Source: Oscillospiraceae bacterium
GTDB taxonomy: Bacteria > Bacillota > Clostridia > Oscillospirales > JAAYXM01
Assembly (NCBI GenBank): GCA_015067485.1
Contig: SVMJ01000004.1
Coordinates: forward strand, 1 to 64,000
Direction of reading: 5' to 3'
DNA length: 64,000 nt
The translations under genes were made by a program, and so were the position numbers. Below, in pieces: positions 1 through 8,347 of this stretch; within the stretch, counting starts at the first letter, position 1, and each line of letters opens with the position of its first letter. The notes beneath the pieces were generated by a model. The model made no database searches and was not told the origin of the DNA. It saw only the letters and a program-made list of their open reading frames with translations.

Positions 1-3000
1 GCCGTCTTCACCCTTGACTGCAGTCATGTCGTCTGCGGTGCCCGGGGTCTTATCCGGACCTGCGGAGATGATGTTGCCGTCTTCATCCTTGTAGATGTTG
101 CCGCCAAGGTCTTCGTAGGTCGGGTCTTCCGGTTCAGCGGAGCCGCCTCCGCCGCCACCACCGCCACCACCTGCGGTAGACGGGTTGACTTCGACTTCGA
201 AGTGTGTCACGGTCTCGTAGATACCGTTCTTTGCAACAACAGAGATACGGTTGATGCCGAGTTGTGCGTTGTCCGGTGTGTAGTACAACATATCGCCGAC
301 GACGTTTGCACCACGCAATTCACTTGCGAGTTCGTAGGTAACGGTTGCGCCGTCCGGAGCGATTGCTTTGAGCGGGACCCTCAGCATAGAACCGACGTTA
401 GCATCCTGATTTTCGATCTTTTCCCAAACCGGACGCTGTTCGTTGGTGGTCGCGAGCGGAATGATGAAAGTCTGTCCCTCAGCGATGTTAAATGCATAAC
501 CCTTGTCGATATCGTACTGGTCTGCAAGGCTGCGGACGTAGCAGATCATACCGGTCAAAAGTTCCACATTTCCGTTGTCCAAAACATTGACGCCCTGAAT
601 CGGGTAGACGCCGTTTTCAACGCCGTCGTTATTGACGTAAATGTACTGACCGACAAGTTCCTGCGGATCAATGCTTTCATTGATCTTAACGGTGATTCTG
701 TTATCCAAAGAGTCTTCCTTGGTGAAGTCAACAATCGTACCGGTGTACTTTTCGATGCCGGTAAGGGTATCGATCTTGGTACCGTCGTTCATGTAGAGAT
801 ACATCGGTGCATCTGCATTCTCGTTTTCCTTCATGTAGACGCCGACGAAGCCCTTGAACTCGAACAGATCATCAACTTTGTAAAGAACCTTGTTGTTGGA
901 AGCGTAGACAATGTAGTCCACACGACCGTTCTTCAAAGTGATCTTGATCGCCTTCGCGGTATCTGTTTCACCTTCCCAAGCACCGCCGACGCGTTCGATC
1001 GAAACGGATTCCTGTTTTTCGATGAAGGATTCACCGTTATATGGTTCAAAGACCGTGGTAAAGAGCGTATCAAGATCCTTACCGTCGCGACGAACAAGCG
1101 TGTTCAGAATTTCGACCGGGTTGTTACCCTTCTGCGGCGGCTGGATGGTTGCAACAGCAACTTCTGTGAGATCGAAGTCGTTGAGCATGGTCATCTTGAG
1201 ATGGTAGTCGTCACGCTTTGCACTGTATCCCTTGAAGACATCAATGAGATAATCGATCGTGAATTCCTTGCCCGGATACTCTGCACGCTGGACGTTGTAG
1301 AGCATATCGAAGCCGGATTCGTTGTTCGTCTTGTCATAGGACTGAATCTGGACTTCTTCGCCACCGTAAGTGCCGCGCTTCTGCTTGACCAAATCAAGGT
1401 CGGTGTCGACCAAGGTGTTGGTTGCCGCATGGAAGTTGTACAAGTGGCTGTCGCCGCCGATGATACGGAAGAAGTCGACTGTATATGCGTTCATGTCGTC
1501 CACTTCGATCATCATCGCACTGCGGCGATATTCGCTGGTTTCGGAATATGCGTTCAAATCACGCATATCAATGAGAGATACACGGTCGGAATCGTCAAAG
1601 TGCAAGGGGAAACCGACTGTCTTGGTGATATCCTGCGGGCGGTTGTTGACAATGACCGTGTTATGGCTGATGGTCGCCTTGTCGCGGTTGGTAACACGGT
1701 AAGAACCGTCAGCCGCTTCCGGATAACCGAAGTCAGGTGCCATGTCGATGCCGAATGCACCAAGGCTGAAGTCTAACTTATCATAGTTACCGTGTCCGCT
1801 GGAATAACCCGCATAGATGTAGTTATAGCGCTGAGTATTGTAGTCCTTCAGGTTATCTTCTACCAGAGTACCGTTACGGACAATGGAGAAGCCCCAACCG
1901 GTTGCCTGTTCACTACGGTCAAAGTCATATTCACCGTGTTCATCGATGACTTTCTGAACTTTTTCCTGCAAGATGTTACTGTCTTCGAAAATACTGCCGT
2001 GGAGCCCCTTGATGGTATTTCCGTTGTTCCAGTACAGGAGCTGACCGATTTCGACGTCCTCGGTTTCAAGGAAGATCGCCGGGGTTTCTGCCAGGATGGT
2101 GTAGTTATCGCCGTAGTAAGTACCCGAGTCACCGAGTGACGCGGTTTTCTGGCGGTTGATGATGAGCGGATACAAATGTTTGAACATCATCATCATCTTC
2201 GGGTTCTCAAGCAGGTTGACGCCCTGATATCCTTCATAGCCTGCGAGTGCATAGATAACCGTGTAGATCTGTTCCGGCCAGAAGCGCGAGTAGTTCGGTG
2301 CGCCTTCTGCGTTGGAACCGTCACGGAACACTTCTTTTGCAAGGTGGTTTAGGATATCGCCACCCTCAACGTGGCTGTCACCGCCCGGGCGGGAGACGAA
2401 ACGCTTATCGTCATCCGATGCCATGGATTCCATCAACCAATCGATTGCCTGGCTGGTTGTCGGCATTTCGTCTAAAACGACTGCTGCAGTCGCCATAGAC
2501 GCCTGATGCATACCCCAGTTGCCCCAGGTGTCGCCGTCATAAACCGACTTGATGATTTCCTTAAGCATATTCTTTTCGATGTGGTAACGAATGAGTGCCG
2601 GAGTGGACTTATCGTTCGCTTCTTTGAGTACCTTCGGCTCGGTTTCCTTATATGCCGGATCCTTGTAGCCGTCGATGTCATAATCCCAACTGCTGTAATC
2701 CGGGACATAGTAGTCTTCACCGAAGTTGTACCCTTTTGCCTTATTGGAGATGAAGTTCAAAACATACTCGTCATCATACATATCGTAGAATGCGTCGTAT
2801 GCACGACCGATCATGGTCATAGTACCGGTGTTCCAAATAGAACCGACGATACGACCGGTCGGAGTATTACCGTCCGAGTTCGAGTAATGGAACCATGCAC
2901 TGGTGTACATTTCAGGCAATACGTCTGCAATACGGTCAATCAAGATCGCGCCTACACGACCATACTTCTTATCGCCTGTATAGATGTACGCATTTTCCAT

Positions 3001-6000
3001 TGCTTCGATGACACGGGAAAGGTCGCCGCGCCAGAGCGAATAATGGTTGTAGTACGCTGCGAATGTCCAGCGCTCTTCCATGACGCTCCAGTCGAGGCCG
3101 TAAAGGTTCAAAACGTCAGCAGCGGAAACTTCATAAGTTTTCCCGGTAACATAACCACGGCTGTCGTCAACGCCCCAGTTATGAACACCTTCGTTATGAA
3201 TGATGCCCTTACTGTCGACGTATTCGTCTTTTTCCGGGAAGTCTTCATTGACTAAGAATTCCTGTCCGTCGCGGAGTGCCTTTTCGTAACTGAAGTTGCC
3301 GTGTTCGTCAATACCCGTCTTATAGAAAGAGCCAAAGTCATTGGACGGGAAACGGCGGCGGCAGTTCGGGCACTGGATCTTCCACGGATATGCCGCGGTA
3401 TCACGAATGTACGGGGTATTGCTGTATTCGTCACGAAGGTCAACATTACAGAACTTACAATGGTAACCCATCGGGTCATGGCGATGACCGATCAAGATAC
3501 CGCGACCGAATTCCTGCGTGGTGATCAGGTCTACGTAATACTCGCCCAAATCCGGCTGGCGTTTGAACCAGTCTTCAGCAGTCTGGATCGCGGTATCACG
3601 AACTTCGCGTGCCCAATCGTACTTTTCGATGTTGTCACGCATTGCAGCGAGACGTTCTTCGGTGTAGTAAGTACGTTCGCTCTTACCCTCGCGGACCAAG
3701 AGCGAAGTCTGCGGATAATAGGTGTTGCCCTGATAATTTACTTCCGCCTTGATGATTGCGTTACCGAGTGCCTTCGGAGCAGCAAACCCGGTCTCGCTCA
3801 AATCAATGTAATCCGGTGTGGTGGTGGACCAAATAACGGTCGCACCTTCCGGAAGCGGCATTTCCGCACCTGCGGAAGAGATGCCGACCACAGAGAGCTG
3901 ATAGCCTTCATGATCCGGCTTGATTGCACTGTGCGGGCTCTTGATTTTGACGTCGCTGAGTGCCGGGCCAAGAACGTTGATGATAATGTCATCAGTCAAC
4001 GTGGTTGTGCCCATGGTTGCGCTTGCCTTGATCTGCGCGGTGCCGGTTTGATAAGTTTCCAAAACACCGTCGACAACCTTTGCGACATCTTCGTTCAAAC
4101 TGGTATAAGTGAGTTTCAGATCTTTGTCCTCAACCGCACTACCGTCATTGTACAATGCGGAAACGTTCAGGTTGCTCTTTTCGCCGACATGAAGTTCCGG
4201 AGTTTCTAAAGCGACGGTAAAGTCGGAGAAAACGCGTCCGTCTACCGTGATATCAAGGGTCTTGGTGTACTCCACACCGTCAACCATTGCGACCATGGTA
4301 ACCGTAGTGGTGCCCGGCTTCTTCGGAGTGATCTTATGGCTTCCGCCGTAATTGTCACCGATGACGATGCAATCATTGTTGGTGGTAAGGCTGATGATGC
4401 AGTTGTTCGGGTCAACTTCACGGGTAGCACCATCATAGCCGATCAGTTCAGCTCTGCCGTTGGAGAGCTGAGTACCCGGATAGATATATCCGGTCTGACC
4501 AACGGTAAAGGTGGTTTGAGAAGCGGTCAAGGAAACGTCGCCGCGAGTCGGTTTTTCGGTCGGAATCAAACGAATGGTTCCCGGCATGAAGACTGCCGCA
4601 CCTGTGACACCCGGAAGTGCTTTACGGGTCACGTAGAGCTGGTGGATGCCTGCAGACAGGTATACGCCGTTAAGACGTTCGGGTTTGCTGGTCCACTTGG
4701 TGTGGTTGTTGGATGCAGTGATGTCGTTATACGCACAGTTTGCAACCGGACAGACATACGGGTAGTATTCCGTTTCGCCCCACATACTGTATTCGCCAAG
4801 GTAGGTGTCGTTCATGAAGAACTCTGCCACCATTTTGTTGCCGGTTTCTTTGTAACCTGCGAATTCGAGTTCATAGTATCCGCTGACCGGAACTTTAATG
4901 TTAAAGACAAGGACATTATCCGGCTTCGGGAACGTGATACGACCGCCGTAGATTTGGAAGCGGAAATCGTAATCCGGGTTGGAGTTGACAGACGGCGGAG
5001 TTTCTGCGGTAATTGCCGGGCTGGTCAATGCAGTGTTGACTTCCCAGCCGAAATCAGCCATCGTGACCTGGCGCAAGGTTGTGCTCTTTGGCGGAACAAC
5101 GCCGTGCCACATTGCGACCATATCGATGAGAATTTCTTCTGCCACGACGTCGTCTGCAACTTCTTCATAGTAAACCGTGATAGTCTTTTTCGGTGTAACG
5201 ACCGACGAACCGTCTACCATGGTAGCAGTCGCCTGAATGACCGCGGTACCCTCAGCTTTCGCGGAGACCAAACCGGTGTCTTCATCCAATTCAATTGCGC
5301 CTTCCGGGTTGGAAACGATAGAATACTTGATGGTTGCAGTATCCGGCATACGTGCGCCGTTTTCCAATTTACCCGAAACTCTGTACTGAGTTTTTGCGCC
5401 AAGTTCGATACCGTCGATACCTTCGATCCATGCGGAGGTAAGCGGATAGTAAGAAGTAACTTCAAACGGGAGAGACGCGGTTACTTCAATACCGTCACGG
5501 CGTGCGTAAATGGTAGCGTTTGCTCTACCCATGCCACGACCGGTGATCACGCCGTTTTCATCGATGGTAAAGATGTTTTTATCCGAACTTGCAAAGAACA
5601 TTTCGACATTGTCGTCGCCAATATTGACAACTTCGCCGTCATACTGGACCGCATAACCGGAAAGCTGTGCAGTTCCGCCTGCTTCGGTATACGGGGTATC
5701 AACAGAAATTTCCGCGTACAGCAGTTCATTTCTCGGAACGGTTTCGATTGCAAACGTTCTGCTAAACTCTGTACCGTCATAATAGGTACCATCTACCTGA
5801 ATTTCGGCAACGCCCGGCTTAAGGCCGCGGGCATCCAGATAAATCTTGCCGTTTTCTTCGCGAAGAGTATAAGTCAGAACATCCTCATTCAAGTTGGTAA
5901 CCGTGTACTCGGAGAGTTTCTCAACAGTAAACGGATACTGGTTACAACGCGGAACGATTTCGATCACGTTGTCTTCTTCGATCATGAACTTGGTGTTTTC

Positions 6001-7695
6001 AGCACCGAAGTCAAAGGTACGTTCGGTCGGAACATTCAAACAGATTCTGGAGAACGCAAGACGGTTTGCACGGGTATTTGCGCCCGGAGGTGCCTGGAAG
6101 GAAACCACGTGTCTGCCTTTTTCCAAATAGATGTTGCCTGCAACGCGCACCTGATCTGACAACTGCTTATCGGAATAGGTCAAGACCAGATCGCCCACTC
6201 TGTACTTGTCGACGCGTGGATTTTCGGTTCCGAACGGTGCTACATATGTCTGGAACTGGGTACCGGATGCATATGCAAGACAGATGATGGAAAGTTCGTA
6301 AGACCCCGAAGTATCGACTTCGATACCATAAGAGATCCAGTTACTGTCGTGCATGGTTTCAACCATGAGACCGTAATCCGGGTTCGCATAGTAGGAATTT
6401 GTGCCGTATTCTCCGACATAGATCCACGGATCGGTATAATGCGACAGAGGATGGATTTCGTTCGGATGACCGATGGTGGTCATGCCCCAATCGGTGACTG
6501 TGTTGAGCGGAACGCCTGTCCAACTGCCGACTTTTGTACCGACTTTTCTAAGATCGAACACGTATTCTCTGCCCTTGGTGGAAACCGGGAAGGAAACCAC
6601 TTTCTCACCATAGGTTTCATTCGAGAGGGTGACTTCGACATCGGTGGAGTCTGCAGTGTGTGCATCCAGCACCAGATATGCGCCGTCTGCACGGTTTTCA
6701 ATGGACGGAGTGAGGACCGCCGGGTCTTTCGCCTCTGCCTTGACTGCTTTCACCGCGCCATCCGGTGCAGGAAGCCCGTCAAGCGTGAACGCCAACTTGA
6801 CCGCAACGGAAGTGCCCGAGTACAAGCCTTCCAAAGCAGTCTCGTTTTCGATTGTAGCCAAAATGCCCGGGATCCCCTTGACCGGAACCTGGACAGTTTC
6901 AGAGATTTCCGCGCCGTCTAAGTTACCGGTAACAAAGATTTCAGCAGTACCGATCTGTTTACCGGTCACGTTGAAGTTGACCGAATCACCGACCGGGATA
7001 AAACCGACCTTGCTCAGGCGCAGGTAATTTTTACCGCCGATACGCTTGAAGGTAACGGTGTTTTCACCCTTTTGCAGATAGAGAATCCCCATCTGTGTTT
7101 CCGCCTGCAACTGGAGCTCGCCATCGGTTTCAAAACTGTAAACACCGAGTTTGGTGCCTCCGACATAGACTTCGCAGAGTGCGCCGTCTTTGCCTGCCAA
7201 CCCTTGGACGGAAACCGCATAGTAACCGGCTTTCGGAACGTCCACAGTGACATCAAGCTCGTTGTCTTTTTTGAGCATCATGAGTTTGAGTGCATTGTCT
7301 TCCCATGCGAAGAAGTTATCGTGCATGGTGTAGTTGAGTGACAAAGCAAACCCTTCAGTATCGATCGCGCACTGGCTCGGCAGAGTCTTTTCCGCACCTG
7401 CCGCATATGCCGCAAAGTCCGCGATGATACCGTCCCCGTCGCCGGTGTGCTCGATTGCAACATCTGCAACAGACGGTGTTTTGTTCACGAACACAAGACT
7501 ACTCAGCCGTGTAATCGAGCTTTGAGCACTTCCCTCGTACAAACTCACTTCCACAGCTTCTGTCTCGCCTACGATGACTTCCGGCACGGTTCCGACCGGC
7601 TGCAACGTCAATTCACCTGCTGCAAATGTCTGCGCAGGAATCAACGCTACGATCATACTGAGAGCGAGCAGTAACGAAAAAATGCGTTTTTTCAT
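1..7695 (-). CDS. Giant secreted heparinase II/III-like lyase A (3' end beyond window)
   Basis: At least 2565 codons, open to the left edge, so the C-terminus is missing. It starts at the ATG at 7695 after a GGAGG box and has a signal peptide (MKKRIFSLLLALSMIVALIP..AQTFAA). Residues about 130-1330 are beta-rich: jelly-roll or CBM-like segments (near 190, 470 and 950) alternate with Ig-like (Big2-type) segments. The lyase core runs about 1340-2330. It opens with RTYYTEERLAAMRDNI and carries a Cys4 motif (CKFC near 1412, CPNCRRRFPSNDF near 1445), GNWGMHQASMATAAVVLD near 1731, EGAPNYSRFWPEQ near 1798 (candidate catalytic Tyr) and a GHGNYDKLDFSLGAFGID block near 1970. A cadherin-like segment and a ten-glycine linker (142-173) follow, then an Asp/Gly-rich tail. 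The family eliminates uronic-acid-containing polysaccharides (heparin, alginate and similar). The actual substrate is unknown. It is paralogous to the 8348-15562 gene. Confidence 0.8.
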   Translation of the reverse strand, partial: MKKRIFSLLLALSMIVALIPAQTFAAGELTLQPVGTVPEVIVGETEAVEVSLYEGSAQSSITRLSSLVFVNKTPSVADVAIEHTGDGDGIIADFAAYAAGAEKTLPSQCAIDTEGFALSLNYTMHDNFFAWEDNALKLMMLKKDNELDVTVDVPKAGYYAVSVQGLAGKDGALCEVYVGGTKLGVYSFETDGELQLQAETQMGILYLQKGENTVTFKRIGGKNYLRLSKVGFIPVGDSVNFNVTGKQIGTAEIFVTGNLDGAEISETVQVPVKGIPGILATIENETALEGLYSGTSVAVKLAFTLDGLPAPDGAVKAVKAEAKDPAVLTPSIENRADGAYLVLDAHTADSTDVEVTLSNETYGEKVVSFPVSTKGREYVFDLRKVGTKVGSWTGVPLNTVTDWGMTTIGHPNEIHPLSHYTDPWIYVGEYGTNSYYANPDYGLMVETMHDSNWISYGIEVDTSGSYELSIICLAYASGTQFQTYVAPFGTENPRVDKYRVGDLVLTYSDKQLSDQVRVAGNIYLEKGRHVVSFQAPPGANTRANRLAFSRICLNVPTERTFDFGAENTKFMIEEDNVIEIVPRCNQYPFTVEKLSEYTVTNLNEDVLTYTLREENGKIYLDARGLKPGVAEIQVDGTYYDGTEFSRTFAIETVPRNELLYAEISVDTPYTEAGGTAQLSGYAVQYDGEVVNIGDDNVEMFFASSDKNIFTIDENGVITGRGMGRANATIYARRDGIEVTASLPFEVTSYYPLTSAWIEGIDGIELGAKTQYRVSGKLENGARMPDTATIKYSIVSNPEGAIELDEDTGLVSAKAEGTAVIQATATMVDGSSVVTPKKTITVYYEEVADDVVAEEILIDMVAMWHGVVPPKSTTLRQVTMADFGWEVNTALTSPAITAETPPSVNSNPDYDFRFQIYGGRITFPKPDNVLVFNIKVPVSGYYELEFAGYKETGNKMVAEFFMNDTYLGEYSMWGETEYYPYVCPVANCAYNDITASNNHTKWTSKPERLNGVYLSAGIHQLYVTRKALPGVTGAAVFMPGTIRLIPTEKPTRGDVSLTASQTTFTVGQTGYIYPGTQLSNGRAELIGYDGATREVDPNNCIISLTTNNDCIVIGDNYGGSHKITPKKPGTTTVTMVAMVDGVEYTKTLDITVDGRVFSDFTVALETPELHVGEKSNLNVSALYNDGSAVEDKDLKLTYTSLNEDVAKVVDGVLETYQTGTAQIKASATMGTTTLTDDIIINVLGPALSDVKIKSPHSAIKPDHEGYQLSVVGISSAGAEMPLPEGATVIWSTTTPDYIDLSETGFAAPKALGNAIIKAEVNYQGNTYYPQTSLLVREGKSERTYYTEERLAAMRDNIEKYDWAREVRDTAIQTAEDWFKRQPDLGEYYVDLITTQEFGRGILIGHRHDPMGYHCKFCNVDLRDEYSNTPYIRDTAAYPWKIQCPNCRRRFPSNDFGSFYKTGIDEHGNFSYEKALRDGQEFLVNEDFPEKDEYVDSKGIIHNEGVHNWGVDDSRGYVTGKTYEVSAADVLNLYGLDWSVMEERWTFAAYYNHYSLWRGDLSRVIEAMENAYIYTGDKKYGRVGAILIDRIADVLPEMYTSAWFHYSNSDGNTPTGRIVGSIWNTGTMTMIGRAYDAFYDMYDDEYVLNFISNKAKGYNFGEDYYVPDYSSWDYDIDGYKDPAYKETEPKVLKEANDKSTPALIRYHIEKNMLKEIIKSVYDGDTWGNWGMHQASMATAAVVLDEMPTTSQAIDWLMESMASDDDKRFVSRPGGDSHVEGGDILNHLAKEVFRDGSNAEGAPNYSRFWPEQIYTVIYALAGYEGYQGVNLLENPKMMMMFKHLYPLIINRQKTASLGDSGTYYGDNYTILAETPAIFLETEDVEIGQLLYWNNGNTIKGLHGSIFEDSNILQEKVQKVIDEHGEYDFDRSEQATGWGFSIVRNGTLVEDNLKDYNTQRYNYIYAGYSSGHGNYDKLDFSLGAFGIDMAPDFGYPEAADGSYRVTNRDKATISHNTVIVNNRPQDITKTVGFPLHFDDSDRVSLIDMRDLNAYSETSEYRRSAMMIEVDDMNAYTVDFFRIIGGDSHLYNFHAATNTLVDTDLDLVKQKRGTYGGEEVQIQSYDKTNNESGFDMLYNVQRAEYPGKEFTIDYLIDVFKGYSAKRDDYHLKMTMLNDFDLTEVAVATIQPPQKGNNPVEILNTLVRRDGKDLDTLFTTVFEPYNGESFIEKQESVSIERVGGAWEGETDTAKAIKITLKNGRVDYIVYASNNKVLYKVDDLFEFKGFVGVYMKENENADAPMYLYMNDGTKIDTLTGIEKYTGTIVDFTKEDSLDNRITVKINESIDPQELVGQYIYVNNDGVENGVYPIQGVNVLDNGNVELLTGMICYVRSLADQYDIDKGYAFNIAEGQTFIIPLATTNEQRPVWEKIENQDANVGSMLRVPLKAIAPDGATVTYELASELRGANVVGDMLYYTPDNAQLGINRISVVAKNGIYETVTHFEVEVNPSTAGGGGGGGGGGSAEPEDPTYEDLGGNIYKDEDGNIISAGPDKTPGTADDMTAVKGEDG

Positions 7696-7747
7696 AATAT
7701 TTCCTCCCTTTCACGCACTTTTGAATGATGAGATTTCAATTCATCTT

Positions 7748-7776
7748 ATCATACCACACTCGAAATATTTTTGCAA
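7748..7776 (-). promoter_or_regulatory. Promoter of lyase A
   Basis: Minus-strand TTGCAA (7776-7771), a 17-base spacer, then TATGAT (7753-7748) preceded by TGG (extended -10). It lies about 50 bases upstream of the start codon. The lyase B promoter shares the TTGCAAAA start and the TGGTAT junction. Confidence 0.6.
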
Positions 7777-7814
7777 TAATTTTCGGAATATAATATTATA
7801 TTTTGAACAAAATT

Positions 7815-7831
7815 CCCCTGTATAACAGGGG
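7815..7831. repeat. Hairpin at the 3' side of the IS200 remnant
   Basis: CCCCTG-TATAA-CAGGGG, nine bases beyond the stop of the transposase fragment. IS200/IS605 elements carry subterminal hairpins at both ends, so this is a plausible right-end hairpin of the decayed element. Confidence 0.45.
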
Positions 7832-7839
7832 GGAAGATT

Positions 7840-8025
7840 TCATTTATTGCTTTTGTTCTTCCCTGCGGCATCAACGTAATATCCTCTATACCAAAATTCG
7901 CGGTTTCGATATGCAACTTCATATTTCCCTACTTTTGGAATATCATCAATGCAATTACCTTATGGTATTTGCAATTCCATTTTTGCGCGTGCGAAACCAC
8001 TTTTGTCTATGGCTTCTCTTTTCAT
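7840..8025 (-). pseudogene. tnpA: Decayed IS200/IS605-type TnpA transposase fragment
   Basis: No intact gene remains, but two pieces of an IS200-like Y1 transposase can be read on the minus strand in different frames. The first (7991-7929) reads HAQKWNCKYHKV, matching the conserved family N-terminus (SHTKWNCKYHIVF). The second (about 7960-7840) reads YEVAYRNREFWYRGYYVDAA followed by GKN and a stop, matching the family C-terminal FWxRGYYVDTVGKN block. The middle, including the HUH motif and catalytic Tyr region, is deleted: about 190 bases remain of roughly 450. It is flanked by hairpins at 7815-7831 and 8120-8142. It cannot encode an active enzyme. Confidence 0.7.
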
Positions 8026-8119
8026 AGATGAATCCTCCAATGTGTTTTTTATTTTGACCGGCAGGTCAAGTTACTCTAACACATGGGAGGATTTCTTGTT
8101 CCCCGGTTAATCTCTTTTG

Positions 8120-8142
8120 AACCACGCGACTATCGCGTGGTT
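8120..8142. repeat. Hairpin at the 5' side of the IS200 remnant
   Basis: AACCACGCGA-CTA-TCGCGTGGTT followed by TTCGTTTT, a perfect 10-base-pair stem. It resembles the hairpins found upstream of tnpA in IS200-type elements. It could also act as a second terminator for the peptide/lyase B transcript. Confidence 0.5.
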
Positions 8143-8156
8143 TTCGTTTTACAACA

Positions 8157-8188
8157 AAACGGCTCGGAACTTTCGTTCCGAGCCGTTT
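8157..8188 (-). terminator. Terminator of the lyase B-peptide operon
   Basis: A 14-base-pair perfect stem (AAACGGCTCGGAAC, loop TTTC) lies 12 bases after the stop of the small peptide. The T tract on the minus strand is short. Confidence 0.65.
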
Positions 8189-8200
8189 CTGTTTTGTAGG

Positions 8201-8329
8201 TTACGGATTGAGCGGCAGGTCACCGTCGACGTCCCACATGTCATCCACGAAGTTTTCACTTTCGGCCATAACGTCCGTAGAGAGGAACAGGGAAATTTCC
8301 AGTTCCGGTACTTCATAAATGTTCTTCAT
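8201..8329 (-). CDS. 42-aa acidic small peptide, paralogue of the 38822 peptide
   Basis: A short frame between the stop of lyase B (18 bases upstream) and a strong hairpin (12 bases downstream), so it is the last gene of that transcript. It starts at the ATG at 8329 after an AAGGACGGAAG box. The N-terminal half reads MKNIYEVPELEISLFLSTDV, followed by MAESENFVDDMWD and an Asp/Pro-rich end (DGDLPLNP). It is very acidic, with no Cys, no signal peptide and no double-Gly leader. At least 18 residues are identical to the 31-aa peptide 30 kb away, with shared YEVPEL, LFL, DVM and ES blocks. That conservation of protein sequence at unlinked sites is the main evidence that it is translated. Function is unknown; a modified-peptide precursor or a small regulator are both possible. 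Confidence 0.7.
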   Translation of the reverse strand: MKNIYEVPELEISLFLSTDVMAESENFVDDMWDVDGDLPLNP

Positions 8330-8347
8330 GTCTGTAATCTTCCGTCC

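Noticed and set aside
8053-8070. TTGACC-GGCA-GGTCAA palindrome as a regulatory site
   Set aside because: It lies inside the decayed IS200 element with no gene directly downstream; most likely part of the element.
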